Assembly (NCBI GenBank): GCA_031472005.1 | Contig: PZJY01000002.1 | Coordinates: 248,001-312,000 of the forward strand | DNA: 64,000 bases | Direction: 5' to 3' | Source: Tetracladium setigerum | Taxonomy: Eukaryota; Ascomycota; Leotiomycetes; Helotiales | In this document: positions 1 through 11,061 of the stretch, in pieces | Layout of the letters: each line of letters opens with the position of its first letter | Numbering within the stretch: position 1 is the stretch's first letter | Translations under genes and position numbers: made by a program | The notes under the pieces: generated by a model | The model's database searches: none | Told to the model about the DNA's origin: nothing | Seen by the model: only the letters and a program-made list of their open reading frames with translations

Positions 1-97
1 CTAGCGCATAGCTCGATTGAAATGCGCTTCTGCTGCTTCGTAGCGTTGAGGGAGCAAGACGCGCGGTGCGAAATACTCTGATGGCTGCTTGACGCAT
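1..97 (-). CDS. N-terminus of a probable mitochondrial protein (cut by window edge)
   Basis: The minus strand opens with an ATG at 97-95 and stays open for 32 codons to the window edge. The first residues (MRQAAIRVFRTARLAPS...) are rich in Arg, Ser and Ala and contain no acidic residue, as in a mitochondrial presequence. The stretch upstream on this strand is pyrimidine-rich, as in fungal leaders. The gene would be divergent from the TCF25 gene, with about 500 bp between the starts. The mature protein lies outside the window, so its identity cannot be given. Confidence 0.55.
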   Translation of the reverse strand, partial: MRQAAIRVFRTARLAPSTLRSSRSAFQSSYAL

Positions 98-602
98 TGG
101 ATTTGATGTTCAAGATGGATGAGGAGGAGGGACCTTGCTGGGGAGATGGATCGAAGCGGAAAATAACCTCGGCGGTCTGGGAGAGGGAGAGGTTGGGATG
201 AGAGGCAGCCTTCGGTAGAGCGAGACTTGGGAGGTTCTAGAGTAAGGTGAAGTAGAGAATAGAATCGCTATCGCATAATGAAGGACTATTCCTGCTGCTC
301 AAAAGGAGTGCGGTTTGGACAGGCAAACGAAGGGGCGCAGGATAGGGATTTGTTGTGGTTGAGAGGTATTCTTGTCCTTACTACTGCCATCACCCGTCCC
401 TTTCACAAGTCGCTGCTCTCGTGCCCATGAATGGCACAAGCGCTCAAAGCGGAATTCTGCCGAAGGTGCGTCATTCACCGAAAACAAAAAACATTAAAAC
501 ACATCATCAATCACCATTTCCTTTCTTTGGATCCAGATTACTTTCGCAATCGAATCAGAATTCCAATAATATATTCTCAAACCTCAAGGAACGCTCGCCA
601 CG
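98..602. promoter_or_regulatory. Divergent intergenic region between the mitochondrial-type gene and TCF25
   Basis: This 505-bp stretch separates two divergent starts. The half next to the minus-strand gene is purine-rich on the plus strand (CT-rich for that gene's leader). The half next to TCF25 is A/C-rich just before its ATG. No TATA box or known binding site stands out. Short overlapping open frames here have no coding character. Confidence 0.4.
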
Positions 603-2839
603 ATGTCGAGCCGACAACTACGAAAGATCCAGCAGCAGAGAGAGTTGGAGGCACAGGCCAAACTTCAGGCACAGGAAGAGGAGGAGGAATCGGATGACGA
701 ACCTGTCGCGCCAACGAAGTCCAAGGCCAGCTTGTTTGCCAATCTGGCAGCTCTCGAAGATGGAAATGACGAGAATGATGAGGACGAAGAAGAGGAGGAG
801 GAGGAGGAGGTTGTAGCACAAGAATCCAAACCTGCGAACGACCCCGCCCCCACTACAGCGAAGAAATCGAAAAAGTCGAAGAAAAAGAAGAAGGGCAAGA
901 ACAAGGCAAAAGAAACGGTGCCAGAAGCAAAGGGAGATGAAGATATCGATGCTGCGTTGCGAGACTTGGCTTTGGATAAATCAGCTGGAGCTGGCGATCA
1001 GTCCTGGAAACCTTCCTTCGATCCGGAGTACGAGAGAGTATGCGAGCTACTTGGAATATCTACGAACCATCTCAAGGTAGGAACCGAAATGCGGAATCTC
1101 TTTGGGAAAAATGTGATGGATAACCATGAGGATGCGGGTGGCGCTGTTCCAAGGGAGGCAGAGGTAGACGACAGCGGGCGGCACAGGAGAACGTGGACTT
1201 GGAAACAGCTTTGAAGGGACATCATGCTCCTGGCAAGGGCTTACCAGAACTCACGTTGCGGAGAAACATTTTTGTACAAGGAAAGGATGATTGGCCAAGA
1301 GGAACCAGTGGTCTTACAATGGAGGTTGTGGATGATAGAAGTAATGATGGAACAGTGGAGTATAGGTTTGTCCACGACAAGTCATACCAGGATTTGCAGC
1401 GAAACTTCCAAGCATTTGTTGAGATGGGAGATCCTCAGAATTTGATAGCATTATTGACGCGAAATCGTAAGTTCATATGCCGTGGCTTCTTGAAGACTGC
1501 TAACTTGCCCAGCTTACCACATCTCCCTGCTCATCCAGGTGTCGAAAATTGCCAAAGACCAAAGCGACCATTCTCTAGCCTCCGACTTGCTCGAAAGGGC
1601 TCTCTTCTCTTTCGCGCGAGCTTCGAACTCTGGGTTTGCCAGCAAGCTTGCCCAAGGCAAGCTTCGACTTGATTTCTCTCGCCCGGAAAACAGAGAACTG
1701 TGGTTGGCTGCATACCAGTATATCAAATCTCTCGTCATGAAGGGTACATATCGTACGGCATTAGAGTGGGCAAAATTCATGCTCAGCATCGACCCGGAAG
1801 GAGATCCGTACTGTATGCGCCTTATGATCCATCACCTCGCCATTCGCTCCTCCGAATACCAATGGTTGCTCGATGTCTCCGAAAGCAAAATTCCCAACAT
1901 CTGGAGTCCAACCGGATTGCAAAAGAGCTTCGCAGGTTCTCACACTGCACCTTCTCTAGCATTTGCTGCTCTGCAACTTCGTGATCAAAAGAAAGCCCGA
2001 ATATTACTCACAGAATCAATGAAGCAAGTTCCCTGGGTCTACACACGCCTCTTTAAGGAATTGAATCTTGATGCGCCCCCCTCTATTTGGGGCATCTTCC
2101 CTCGCACAGATGCCGAAACACTCTTCACAGAAATCTACGTCCTGCAAACTAAAGACCTCTGGAACACTCCCGAAGCCACCGCTCTGCTCATGGAAATTGG
2201 CCATACTATTAAGGGCCCAATCGATACCTCACCCATCCCCAAGCTCGAAAATAAAGAAATGACGCTTGACGTTGTACGCTTTGTATATCTCGACAACACA
2301 CCTGCATTGATGTCTTTAGTCCCTAGCGGACTTCTCCACCGAGAAAACAATTCCGATTCTGATCCTCTCCCTCCAGACGCGAACATTTTCTCCTACGAGT
2401 CCCAACGCCTGTGGATTGAACGCGGAATGAGAGGAGGAGGTGATATAAACGATTATAACCACCCCATCGCAGCTATAGCACGAATGCTCCCTGGATTTGG
2501 AATCGTCAGAGACAGGGCACCTCTCGGATCAGATGATCAAGATGACGATGATGAGGAAGAGGATGGCAATATCGATGCTGATGAGTTGAGAAGGGGCTAG
2601 AAGAGGCAGTTAGAAATGGCGGAGAGGATAATGGGACCATGGAGAGGATGCCAAGCGGAGTTGCACGAGCATTGTTGAATATGTTGGGGTGGGGGAGTGG
2701 TTCTGGTAGTGGTGCTGGTGCTGGTGCTGGTGCTGGTAGTGGTGGTGATGGGGAGGATGACAGTGATGATGATGAGTTCGTTGATGCGGAAAATGGAGAG
2801 GGAAGTGACGATGCGATGCCTCCTTCGGTTGATAGATGA
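603..2839 (+). CDS. RQC1: TCF25/Rqc1 family ribosome-quality-control protein (two apparent frameshifts)
   Basis: In yeast, Rqc1 works with Ltn1 and Rqc2 on stalled 60S subunits to ubiquitinate and extract nascent chains. The N-terminus (MSSRQLRKIQQQ) is followed by an acidic tract and a Lys-rich tract, then the conserved core DLETAL...LPELTLRRNIFVQGKDDWPR, NPYHIS and DHSLASDLLERALFSFAR, and an acidic Gly/Ala/Ser-rich tail. An intron at 1467-1512 (46 nt, GTAAGT, branch TGCTAAC, CCCAG) joins Asn-Arg-Asn to Pro-Tyr-His exactly as the family requires. The frame moves by -1 at the G run 1153-1155 and again at 2593-2596. One added base at each gives a 730-residue protein with a whole number of codons. 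Both look like sequencing deletions. An intron at the first site would have to remove conserved residues. Confidence 0.88.
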
Positions 2840-4004
2840 TGCAGGAGAGAAATCTGCATGGATAGATTGATCGCTCAGTATCTTGAGGAATGAATGAATG
2901 AATCAATACCTAAGCGATGATGCATGTTAATATTTTGTTATGGGCTTATTGGTCGTACAAACTGTGCAATTGAAGGTCCCAAAGGGGCCTTCCGTGTATA
3001 TATTGTGGTACCAAGATGGCAATAATCATGCGCAAAGAATGTACAATAATTACACTGAGTGCCAGGCATAAGATTTCTCAGGATGAATGAAGATCGCTTG
3101 TAAAGAAGGAGACTAGACACAAGAAAAAGATGGTTCCTCGATACAGTAGAACACACCGCTCTCGGGCACTCATCCCATCACTAGAATCGCAGAATCTACC
3201 TTGCCACAAGTATGAACCACTCAAAATAATGCAGTATCATAGATCTGTCTGGCTTCAAATGGATATACAATACAGTAAATCGGATATTCGGGCCAACTCA
3301 CCTCCCACCTCTCAGTCTCACAAACTTACCCTGACAGTCTCCCTCCCCAAAATAGAGACACAGCCGGGCGCGAGAGAGTTTCTTGTAACTTGCTCACAGT
3401 AATATAAAAAAGGAAATAAATGAGAGACATCAAATTCGCAATCAGGATCAACAACGGGCTTGTGCCTTGTGGTGGTGTTGTCGTAATTTTTGTGAGAGGT
3501 TCGTTCCGGGTGGTGGTGCGTTAAGGCGAAGGGGGTGAGGTGAGCAAGTTTCAAGGCAGCGGAACCCGAAACAAGTTGCATGGGGAGGCGCAAGAAAGAC
3601 GCCATTTCTGTAGTGCAGTAGTGAGTGAGTGCATTTCTAAGCTGCGTAAGAAACTGAGAAGGTTTGTGCGTGATGTGCGATCAATGGGTGGGTAAGGGAC
3701 GGGAGGGAGGTAGGTCAGGGTAGTTATTTAAGTACAAATACCTCATTCCTTCTCTTGGGTTTTTGGTTTCGTAGAAGAAAAGATTATATCGCATCGCATC
3801 TATCTATTCAAACAGAAGCTCTCAAGTTGACCGAATCAACCCCGCTGAATCCCATCACAAATCAAACGAACCCCAAAAATCTACCCCACCATTAAATCCA
3901 TCCATTAATTACACAGAGGACACTTCGACCTCTCTCTCCCCTACAACAACATCAACAACAAAAACATCCAAATCACCAACCAAACCCAACAAACAAAAGC
4001 CAAA
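2840..4004. other. Intergenic: TCF25 3' region and ATX1 promoter/leader
   Basis: I see no gene in this stretch. The first part is the TCF25 3' flank. From about 3780 the plus strand becomes rich in A and C with CT tracts (3920-4000), typical of a fungal 5' leader ahead of ATX1. Small open frames on both strands lack coding character. Confidence 0.5.
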
Positions 4005-4406
4005 ATGTCTGCTGCCGACCACACTTACAAGTTCGGCGTCTCCATGAACTGCGGTGGCTGCTCCGGCGCCATTAACCGTGTTTTGGGCAAACTCGATGGT
4101 ATGTACATTTCTATCCTCACGCACACACACACTCTCTCTCTTTCTCTCCCCCCTTTCTCTTAAATCCCTTTATAACCGATATCCACGCCATGCAAGCAAA
4201 AGCGCATATACTAACAATCTATCTGTGTACCTTTAACAGGCGTCAAATCCTACGAAGTCTCCCTAGAAACTCAATCTGCAACCATCATCGCCGAACCAAG
4301 CCTCGAGTACGAGACCGTTCTCAAGACCATCGCGAAGACGGGAAAGAAGGTTAACAGTGGGGAGGCTGATGGGGAGGTCAGGAGTGTGGAGGTTAAGGCC
4401 GAATAG
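4005..4406 (+). CDS. ATX1: Atx1-type cytosolic copper chaperone
   Basis: This encodes an 86-residue heavy-metal-associated (HMA) domain protein that is expected to carry Cu(I) to the Ccc2-type copper ATPase of the Golgi for loading onto multicopper oxidases. The copper-binding loop MNCGGC is at residues 14-19, and the lysine-bearing IAKTGKKV segment near the C-terminal part corresponds to the Atx1 face that docks on the ATPase. Two exons are joined: 4005-4098 and 4240-4406. The intron at 4099-4239 has GTATGT, a CTAAC branch near 4211 and TAACAG. The spliced length is exactly 87 codons including the stop. The start lies in a CAAAATG context after a CA-rich leader. The short acidic tail (GEADGEVRSVEVKAE) is longer than in yeast Atx1. 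Confidence 0.93.
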
Positions 4407-5459
4407 ATAAATAGGTCGAGGAAGGCTGGTAGATGGCTGGTAGCTGGATCGGCTTTCGACAGAGAGAAGGAGATGAATTAGGAAGAGGGGATTAGGAGGG
4501 GGATTTTGCTGCTAGAAGGGTGGAAACGGGCATGGCGTTTGGGGGTTTGTTCGTTTTTGTTATATGGATATTTTGTGTATGCGCCCAAGGTGCAAGACAA
4601 GAAGACGTGGATGGTATTAAAACACAGAGATGTCTGCTGGTGACCTAGGTGTTGGTAGAAATGGAAGAGAATGAAGATGTGATGTGATCAGGAATGACTT
4701 GTGACTTTGTTAGGTTTGTGTGGATTTGGGTGATTGTGATTTTGTAGTTTGACGAGACATGTGCACTTGCTTGTGTGGTAAGTCAAGAGAACACAAAGCT
4801 ATTTGAGACATAAGTGTGAGGAATAGAGAGGGATAACCTCTTCTATCACTTCCTCTATTATCCACACGGCGAGTCTGCTCTGTAATCCAACTGTGAGCTT
4901 CGTTGCCAAGCAATTGACCGACTTCTGTTCCATTGCCAAGATAAGATGATCTAAGGAATCAGTCAGCAAGATCTCATTCATTTTTGAGACTCTTTTCCAT
5001 CCCTTTCGTCTTGCCTTTCTCAACGTCAAACATTATTTTTAAAAGTCTTCTACTCTTTCACAGTCACATGCCACGAGATCACACTTATGAATTGCATATC
5101 ATCACAAACTTCGTCAGGTGTGTTTTCTTGTGTCCTGAGATATACCAATCTGATGATTAATACAGGGTGCCCCAAGCCTTCCCATGCCTCGGTTTATTCT
5201 CCCCCGCCTTCCCCAGTTGCCGCCAAATTTCATGTGGAGTTGGGGAAATGTAACAAATATAACCGCAACCACGGCATGATTTCCTCCCCGCTCAACAAAC
5301 ATATCTCTGCATGTGTCTCTGCCTGCAATAATAAATAGAGACTTTGTCACGTTCGATTCAATTGCTACCTACCACAAATCACATTTCAAAACCGAACACA
5401 CAACACAATACCTGACCTCTCAGTATTCTCCCTCAATTGAACTTTGAACAATCGCCACC
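4407..5459. other. Intergenic: ATX1 3' flank and thiolase promoter
   Basis: No gene is visible. The first 350 bp are G-rich 3' flank. The last 130 bp (A/C-rich, ending in CGCCACC before the ATG) are the thiolase leader. Overlapping small open frames on both strands do not resemble proteins. Confidence 0.5.
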
Positions 5460-6941
5460 ATGGTCATCCAACCCAGCAAGCCCTGCTATGTCCTCGGTGT
5501 AGGCATGACCAAGTTTATCAAGCCTCGAGGCAAAGTAGACTATACAGAACTCGGCTACGAAGCCGGTATCAAAGCCCTCCTGGATGCTCAGATCAACTAC
5601 GACGATGTCGACCAAGGAGTAGCATGCTACTGCTACGGCGACTCCACCTGTGGCCAACGCGTCTTCTACCAATTCGGAATGACCCAGATCCCCATTTACA
5701 ATGTAAACAACAACTGCAGTACGGGCAGTACTGGTCTCAATCTGGCGAGGAATGTAATCAGTCATGGAGGAGCGGATTGTATTATGGTTGTTGGATTTGA
5801 GAAGATGAATCCGGGTAGTTTGCAGAGCTTTTGGCAGGATCGTTCAAATCCTACTGGAACTACGCATGAGATGATGGTCGCTACTCGAGGAGTAACGAAT
5901 GCGCCGGGAGCTGCTCAATTGTTTGGAAATGCAGGAAGAGAATACATGGAAAGGTACCTACCTTCTCACCCAAATATCACAACTCCTCCCCCATTTCATC
6001 AATGTACCTACATATAAAACATGTACAGTTCAATACTAATTCTCAACCCCCAGATATGGCGCCACAAACTCAGACTTCGCCGAAATAGCGCGCATCAACC
6101 ACGAACACTCCCAACGCAACCCCTACTCGCAATTCCAACAAGTCTACACGCACGAACAAGTCATGTCATCACCCATGATTTTCGAGCCCCTCACCAAACT
6201 CCAATGCTGCCCTACCTCCGACGGCGGCGCAGCCGCCATCCTCGTCTCACAGGACTTCCTCGACGCCCGCCCGCATCTCAAATCCCAAGCCATCCTCATC
6301 GCAGGCCAATGCATGTCCACCGACGCACCCAGCCTCTTCTCCAAATCGGCAATCGATCTCATGGGTTTCGAAATGACACAACACGCCGTCAAAGTCGCCA
6401 TGAAGGAAGCGAATGTCACCCCCGCGGATGTCAAAGTCTGTGAATTACATGATTGCTTCTCCGCGAATGAGATGATCGTCATTGACGCCCTTGGATTGAG
6501 CCCACCAGGCAAAGCCCATGAACTCGTCCGCTCAGGCGGAATAACGTACGGCCCTAACTCCAAAGTCGTCATTAACCCTTCGGGAGGCCTCATCTCAAAG
6601 GGCCACCCACTCGGTGCATCTGGAATTGCGCAGTGTGCGGAATTAGTTTGGCATTTGCGTGGATGGGCCAATAATCGCTTGGTGAAGGACACGAGGGTTG
6701 CGCTGCAGCATAATCTTGGCCTTGGGGTGCGGTGGTGGTGACGGTTTATAAGAGGGCGGATGGGAAGAGCAATGATGAGGTTAGCAGTGTGGATGTTGGG
6801 AAGATTAACAAATTGGGTTATAATCCTGCGGTGGAGGCGAAGGGGTTTACGGAAGCGCAGGCGTTGAGTGTGAGGAGTAAGAGTAGGAGGAGTGCGTGGG
6901 CGTTGGGGGATGTGGAGAAGAAGGTTGAAGCGAGGTTCTGA
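5460..6941 (+). CDS. SCP2-type (SCPx-like) thiolase, thiolase domain only (one apparent frameshift)
   Basis: The protein belongs to the sterol-carrier-protein-X thiolase family, which cleaves 3-ketoacyl-CoA with CoA, usually in peroxisomes. The nucleophilic cysteine lies in NNNCSTGSTG (about residue 86), the active-site His region in CELHDCFSANEM, and the C-terminal thiolase signature in GGLISKGHPLGASG. An intron at 5954-6053 (100 nt, GTACCT, branch TACTAAT, CCCAG) joins Glu-Arg to Tyr-Gly-Ala. After LQHNLGLG the frame breaks at the G run 6724-6727. One added G restores GGAVVVTVYKRADG and the rest to 6941, giving 460 residues. No SCP2 lipid-binding domain follows, and the C-terminus (VEARF) is not an obvious PTS1, so its location is uncertain. 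Confidence 0.88.
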
Positions 6942-6975
6942 GTTGCTTAGATAGGTTGTTCATAGTGGAATGGGG

Positions 6976-7121
6976 ATGATGATGGTACAAATTGTATGAA
7001 TGAATGGATTATCGATTTCAAATTTCATGGGAGAATTTTCTATTGCGTTTGTATTGTGCATGACATCTCTGTCTCCGTATGCTTGCTACTTTTGATCGGC
7101 TGTTTTTGCTTAGCTGTGTTA
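6976..7121 (+). repeat. Diverged direct repeat, copy A (partner at 8119-8262)
   Basis: Both copies begin with GATGATGG(T/C)ACAAATTGTATGA and share a TTTCATGG(A/G) segment and the block TGCTACTTTTG(A/C)TCGGCTGTTT. They end with GCTTAGCTG or GCTTGGCTG. They lie about 1.14 kb apart in the same orientation. Copy A starts just after the thiolase stop. Confidence 0.65.
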
Positions 7122-7271
7122 GTTTGTTTCGCCGCACTCGCCATCATCCTTATTGTTGATACATCTCCCCCGCATCTCCTCCCTTTGAAGTTGTTCTTGC
7201 AAAACGAAGAAGTGGAAGTGGGAGTGGAATTAAAAGTGGAAGGGAGTGAAGTAGTAACTTCGAGTGTTGTA

Positions 7272-7336
7272 GATTCCCGTTCTTTCCTTGCTGGGGCGTC
7301 TATTGGGGCAAGGCAACCCCAGTAAGTAAAAGAAGA
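7272..7336 (+). repeat. Diverged direct repeat (partner at 7522-7585)
   Basis: The two copies share TTCCCGTTCTTTCCTTG, then GGGGC(G/T)TCTAT, GCAA(G/A)GCAACC and a CA.TAAG end. They are 250 bp apart in the same orientation. No flanking target-site duplication is evident. Confidence 0.55.
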
Positions 7337-8118
7337 CTAGGAAGGCTAGCAATATTTCACGTAAGAAACGGCTAGGAAAGGCGAGTCAAGTCCAAAAAAA
7401 GATTCGGAAGGCCAGCGCCAAGATCTAATTCCTACATATCAAGGGCCCGGAATCCGGATTACTTCTCCCCTTCCCTTGTGAACGAAGTTTATTACTACTT
7501 CGGAACTTTCGCTTATATATACTTCCCGTTCTTTCCTTGTCGCCGGGGCTTCTATACAAGCAAAGCAACCTCAATAAGCTATAAAGGCTGCAAAGGCTAA
7601 GGGGTCTAAAAACACCGAAAAGGGAAGGGAAATTATGAGGTTGGCTGGGCTATGTGGGTAGCTAGGAGCCTAGGACGGGAAATGTACAACACTGGGTACT
7701 TTTTCTTCCACTACTTAAAACTTCTCAACAAAGAGGGTTAAAGTTTGGGTGGGATAATTGGAAGAAGTAATTAAGTGTTAAGGCCTGCTAGGTACGGTCG
7801 TATTCATAAGAGAAAGTTTGGCAATGAAATGCGAGGATAGTCTCTTTAACAAAGTAAGAACATGATTTCAAATTGAGAACAATACAATTATTTCTCTAAA
7901 CTATGGCTGAATTGACTGATATCCTGTGGCACTTGCAAAAATCTATTGTTGTGTTTGTGAAATTAGCGCTTCACTAGTAAAGTGTTTGGCGAGTGCGGTG
8001 GAATAGTTCATAACCTCCTTCCAATGTCAATCAAACCTAGGTACCTTGCACTTCCCACCAACAGCAGCAAGATACAGAAAAGAAGGTTGAGATGAAGAGC
8101 TTTAATGCATTGTTATCA

Positions 8119-8325
8119 TGATGATGGCACAAATTGTATGACTGGAAGATTGATTTCGTTTCATGGAAATTGTTGGTTGACTTTGTATGTGTGTACTTCT
8201 TCGTAGGTGTGAGGTCTGGCTTTGTATGCTACTTTTGCTCGGCTGTTTTTGCTTGGCTGCGCTACTTCTCAACCTCCTCCCAATGTCACTCTAATAATCA
8301 TACACTTCCCACCAGCAGCAGTAAG
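8119..8325 (+). repeat. Diverged direct repeats: copy B of 6976-7121, then a copy of 8012-8072
   Basis: Positions 8119-8262 match 6976-7121. Immediately afterwards, 8271-8325 (AACCTCCTCCCAATGTCA ... CTTCCCACCAGCAGCAGTAAG) matches 8012-8072. Two repeat families therefore abut here. Confidence 0.55.
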
Positions 8326-8425
8326 CAACCAACCAACCAACCAAAGATCTTCCATCTACCACTCCCCAGATAGCAAGTAGCAAAGACCAAAGACCCAACC
8401 CAATCACCACAAACAACCAACCCAA

Positions 8426-9087
8426 TCACCACTTGTCATCTCCATCTTTCCAATCCCGACTCAACTTCTCCTCATGTCTCAAGATCAAGATAGCAGCGGT
8501 TCTCGTTACACCATATTGGCGGTCCTCCTCCCTCAGAGCATTGCATTCGACCTTCTGGTACTTCATGATCTTGCAATAGTAGTTGTGGATTTGAGAATCG
8601 ACAGTGTTGAACTTCTTGTCCCATTCAAGATCGCTGATTCCAAGTGGGGGGTTGCCCTTAACGAAGTGGAACTTGGTTCGGACGTTGTCGTTGCGGACAA
8701 AGGTTTGTGGGGTTGGTTCGTATTCGTAGTCGGGCTTGACGGGGGCTTTGTAGAGGCAGAAACCGTGGGTCTTGCGGCCGAGAACAGTGATACGTTCGAG
8801 TTTGTGATTGAGGACTAGGGGTGAAAGGGGGGTGCGGTCAGCGCGTTGTTTTGTTTTGTTTTGTTTTGGGAATTTTGGTGGAAGGGAGTGAGGACGCGTA
8901 AAGAGAGCAAAAGCAAGAACGCTTGTTTGAGAGTAAAAGGAACAATGTGCAAACAGTGTATCGGTAGGAAGATGGAGGTGAAAGACTTACTGGGTTTGTC
9001 ATCTGGAAGCGTACCGTAGAGCTCATGGTCCACAAGCTGAGGCTTTGGCTCAAACTCCTTTGGTTGCTTGAATTGAGTCTTAGGCAT
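8426..9087 (-). CDS. Hypothetical 161-residue protein, two exons
   Basis: I do not recognise the family. Exon 1 is 9087-8991 (MPKTQFKQPKEFEPKPQ...), the intron 8990-8815 has GTAAGT and CCCTAG ends, and exon 2 is 8814-8426, ending in DWKDGDDKW. The joined frame is exactly 162 codons including the stop. The protein is soluble, with no signal peptide or membrane segment. It is charged and rich in Lys and Asp, with aromatic clusters (HNYYCKIMKYQ). Codon use is strongly biased to C- or G-ending codons (AAG, GTC, CTC, AAC), much more than in the neighbours, which suggests a real and well expressed gene. The leader upstream (9088-9290 on this strand) is CA/CT-rich, and the gene is divergent from the 9841 pseudogene. 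Confidence 0.7.
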
Positions 9088-9840
9088 CTCGATGGTTTTT
9101 GTTGCGAAGGGTTTTGTTTGATGTCGAGGGACTGTGTGGATTGGAGACGTTTGTTCAGGGGAGGTCGTCGAGGGATCGGTGAACGTGAGGGGAAAGGAGA
9201 GCGAGAGTCGAGCATCTCAAGAAAGATGAGCTCTCTTATAGGCGTTTTAGTGGGGCAAAAGTTTGCAATTCGCTTAAATTTCACGCTAGTCGATTAAAGC
9301 CTGACATGTTAGGTCGGCCATAAAGTGAGGTGCTGTTGTTCTGCCATGTGAGGAGGTGTTATTTAGTTTGGGTGACTCTGCATTGAGTTGATATTTGATT
9401 TTGGACATTTCACTTCCCAGTTTTGAGTTTTATATCATATCTACTGACATTCTGAGTTCCATAAAGATGATATGATATGATTGCTTGCTGAAAGACACGT
9501 CCACATCAAAGTTCTTATAGAGCTCATGATTCCCTTCTTCTCAAATGCAAACGTCTAAAATAAAATGTTATTTATTAAAGATTCTCATGATTTCTGCTCA
9601 AACAAGAATTTCCACGCGTTTCAACTGACCACGGTTGTTTGTGGCGTCAAATCAATGGATCAATGACTTGCGTTATTGTGCAACAGGTTTGATCTTCTCT
9701 TTGCCTTCGATTCTTGATACGTGCTGTCTCCAGAACGACCTTTGTTGAATCTTCCACACAAAAGTGAGCATAAAAGCTGTCTCTCCCACATCGCATCTGT
9801 CTTTCCTTTCGGGTTCTCATCACAACGATCAATTGCCAAA
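9088..9840. promoter_or_regulatory. Divergent intergenic region
   Basis: This 753-bp gap lies between the divergent starts at 9087 (minus) and 9841 (plus). The part next to the minus-strand gene has a CA/CT-rich leader on that strand. The centre (9300-9600) is AT-rich with no gene. The part ending CCAAAATG belongs to the 9841 locus. Confidence 0.4.
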
Positions 9841-11061
9841 ATGACGGAACCGTTTCCAGCATACGACTACAGTGACTTTCACACTCCGTTTTCCCCTCCA
9901 CAGCAGGCCAAGGAATATGCCGAACATATCTGGGACTTGACAGTCTGCAGAGAGAAGATTTACACTCTCGCGACTCTGAAAACAAACATCGACAAGGCTT
10001 ACGATCTAAGGCGGAAGGATCTTGTCCGTTTCAACCAAAAGATGACTCGGTATTATCAACAATGGGAAGAAACGCAAAATTATGAGATGGCACAGCTGGA
10101 GAGAGAGCTGAAAGTAGGGAATCTATACACTCTGTGTCGAGATTGGGTTGGAAGCAGCGCTAACATTTCGCAGAATCTCATGGCGTCAACTAGAGGCTTC
10201 AAGGTCGCACATCAAGAATCTTCTCCAGTAGAAGGCTTCTTGCGTGATCCTTCCTTCACAATCGATATAACTGAAAGCGACGCGCGTCTCAACATTCAGA
10301 AGACATTCGACGTTGAACGCGAGGCCCACGCCATCTCCTCTCCCTTCCTTCTCCTCGATGAGTTCTACGAATACCACAACACACTGGGCGGATGATTCTA
10401 TCAGGGGCTTGATTGGTTGCCTGATGACTTGTCCGCGCGAAAAGAATACGAGAGCATCAAGCTTTTGACAAAGGAAGACCTGAGATACAGACAGTGGATT
10501 GATACGGAATTTGCGACCAGGTTGGGGGTGAGACCGGATGGAGTGCCTCTGAATGATGATGAATGGAAGATGTTGCAGGCCTTGAAGGGATATATCAGGG
10601 TAGAAAACATGCTGGGAGAGCCGCCAATATTTGGATGTGAGGCGTCTGACGAGCAAAATAATGGCTCGCAATCGAATCAAGAGGATCAGATTTGGGGTGC
10701 TGATACAACCGAGGATCAAAATTGGGGTGGTCAGTCAAGTCAGGAGGGTGATACTTGGATTGATGCAATCATCAACAAGCAAAACGATGATGCCCAGCCA
10801 ATTCAAGTGAATCAGATTTGGGCTTCTTGGGTTGAGTCTGAAACTGCTAATGAAAACAATGACACTCAGCGGAATCAAGAGAATCAGACTTGAGGTGGAG
10901 AGAATTCGCCTGGCGATACAATTATGACCGATGAGAACGCAGACACATCCATAGAGCCTGCAATGAGGCAGGAGAAAATTGATGAGAACTATAGCGATTA
11001 TGAAGCTGAGTCTGAAAATCATGGGAAGTGTTTGGAAAGACTGCTGGTTGAAAGTGTCTAA
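9841..11061 (+). pseudogene. Decayed member of an unknown family with a WDLT motif (copy 1)
   Basis: A single frame reads from ATG 9841 to TAA 11061 but is cut by TGA at 10393-10395 and TGA at 10891-10893. It is related to the 12067 locus: both begin with a Pro-rich segment followed by AK.YA.H.WDLT, then ISQ.L, a DP.F.ID.T segment, REA.AISS and EF....GG. The paralogue reads GGLYFAG where this copy has GG-stop-FYQG, so the first stop interrupts homologous sequence. No GT donor lies near enough to splice it out. The second stop sits where Trp recurs in the surrounding imperfect Gln/Asn/Trp repeats (QIWG, QNWGG). No known domain or signal peptide is visible. The function is unknown. Confidence 0.6.

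Larger units (their letters stand above)
6942..8425. other. Repeat-bearing intergenic stretch
   Basis: No intact gene is visible between the thiolase stop and the minus-strand gene ending at 8426. The stretch holds at least three pairs of diverged direct repeats (listed separately), suggesting local segmental duplication or a decayed mobile element. Open frames here follow the repeats and have no recognisable protein character. Confidence 0.5.

Noticed and set aside
1075..1190. Intron as an explanation of the TCF25 frame slip at 1153
   Set aside because: The donor-like GTAGGA at 1076 would remove the conserved HLKVGTEMRNLFG. No other GT...AG pair of suitable length restores the frame without loss of conserved residues.
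10393..10893. RIP as the cause of the two TGA stops in WDLT copy 1
   Set aside because: TGA from TGG or CGA is not the CpA-to-TpA change typical of RIP, so the call is not supported.
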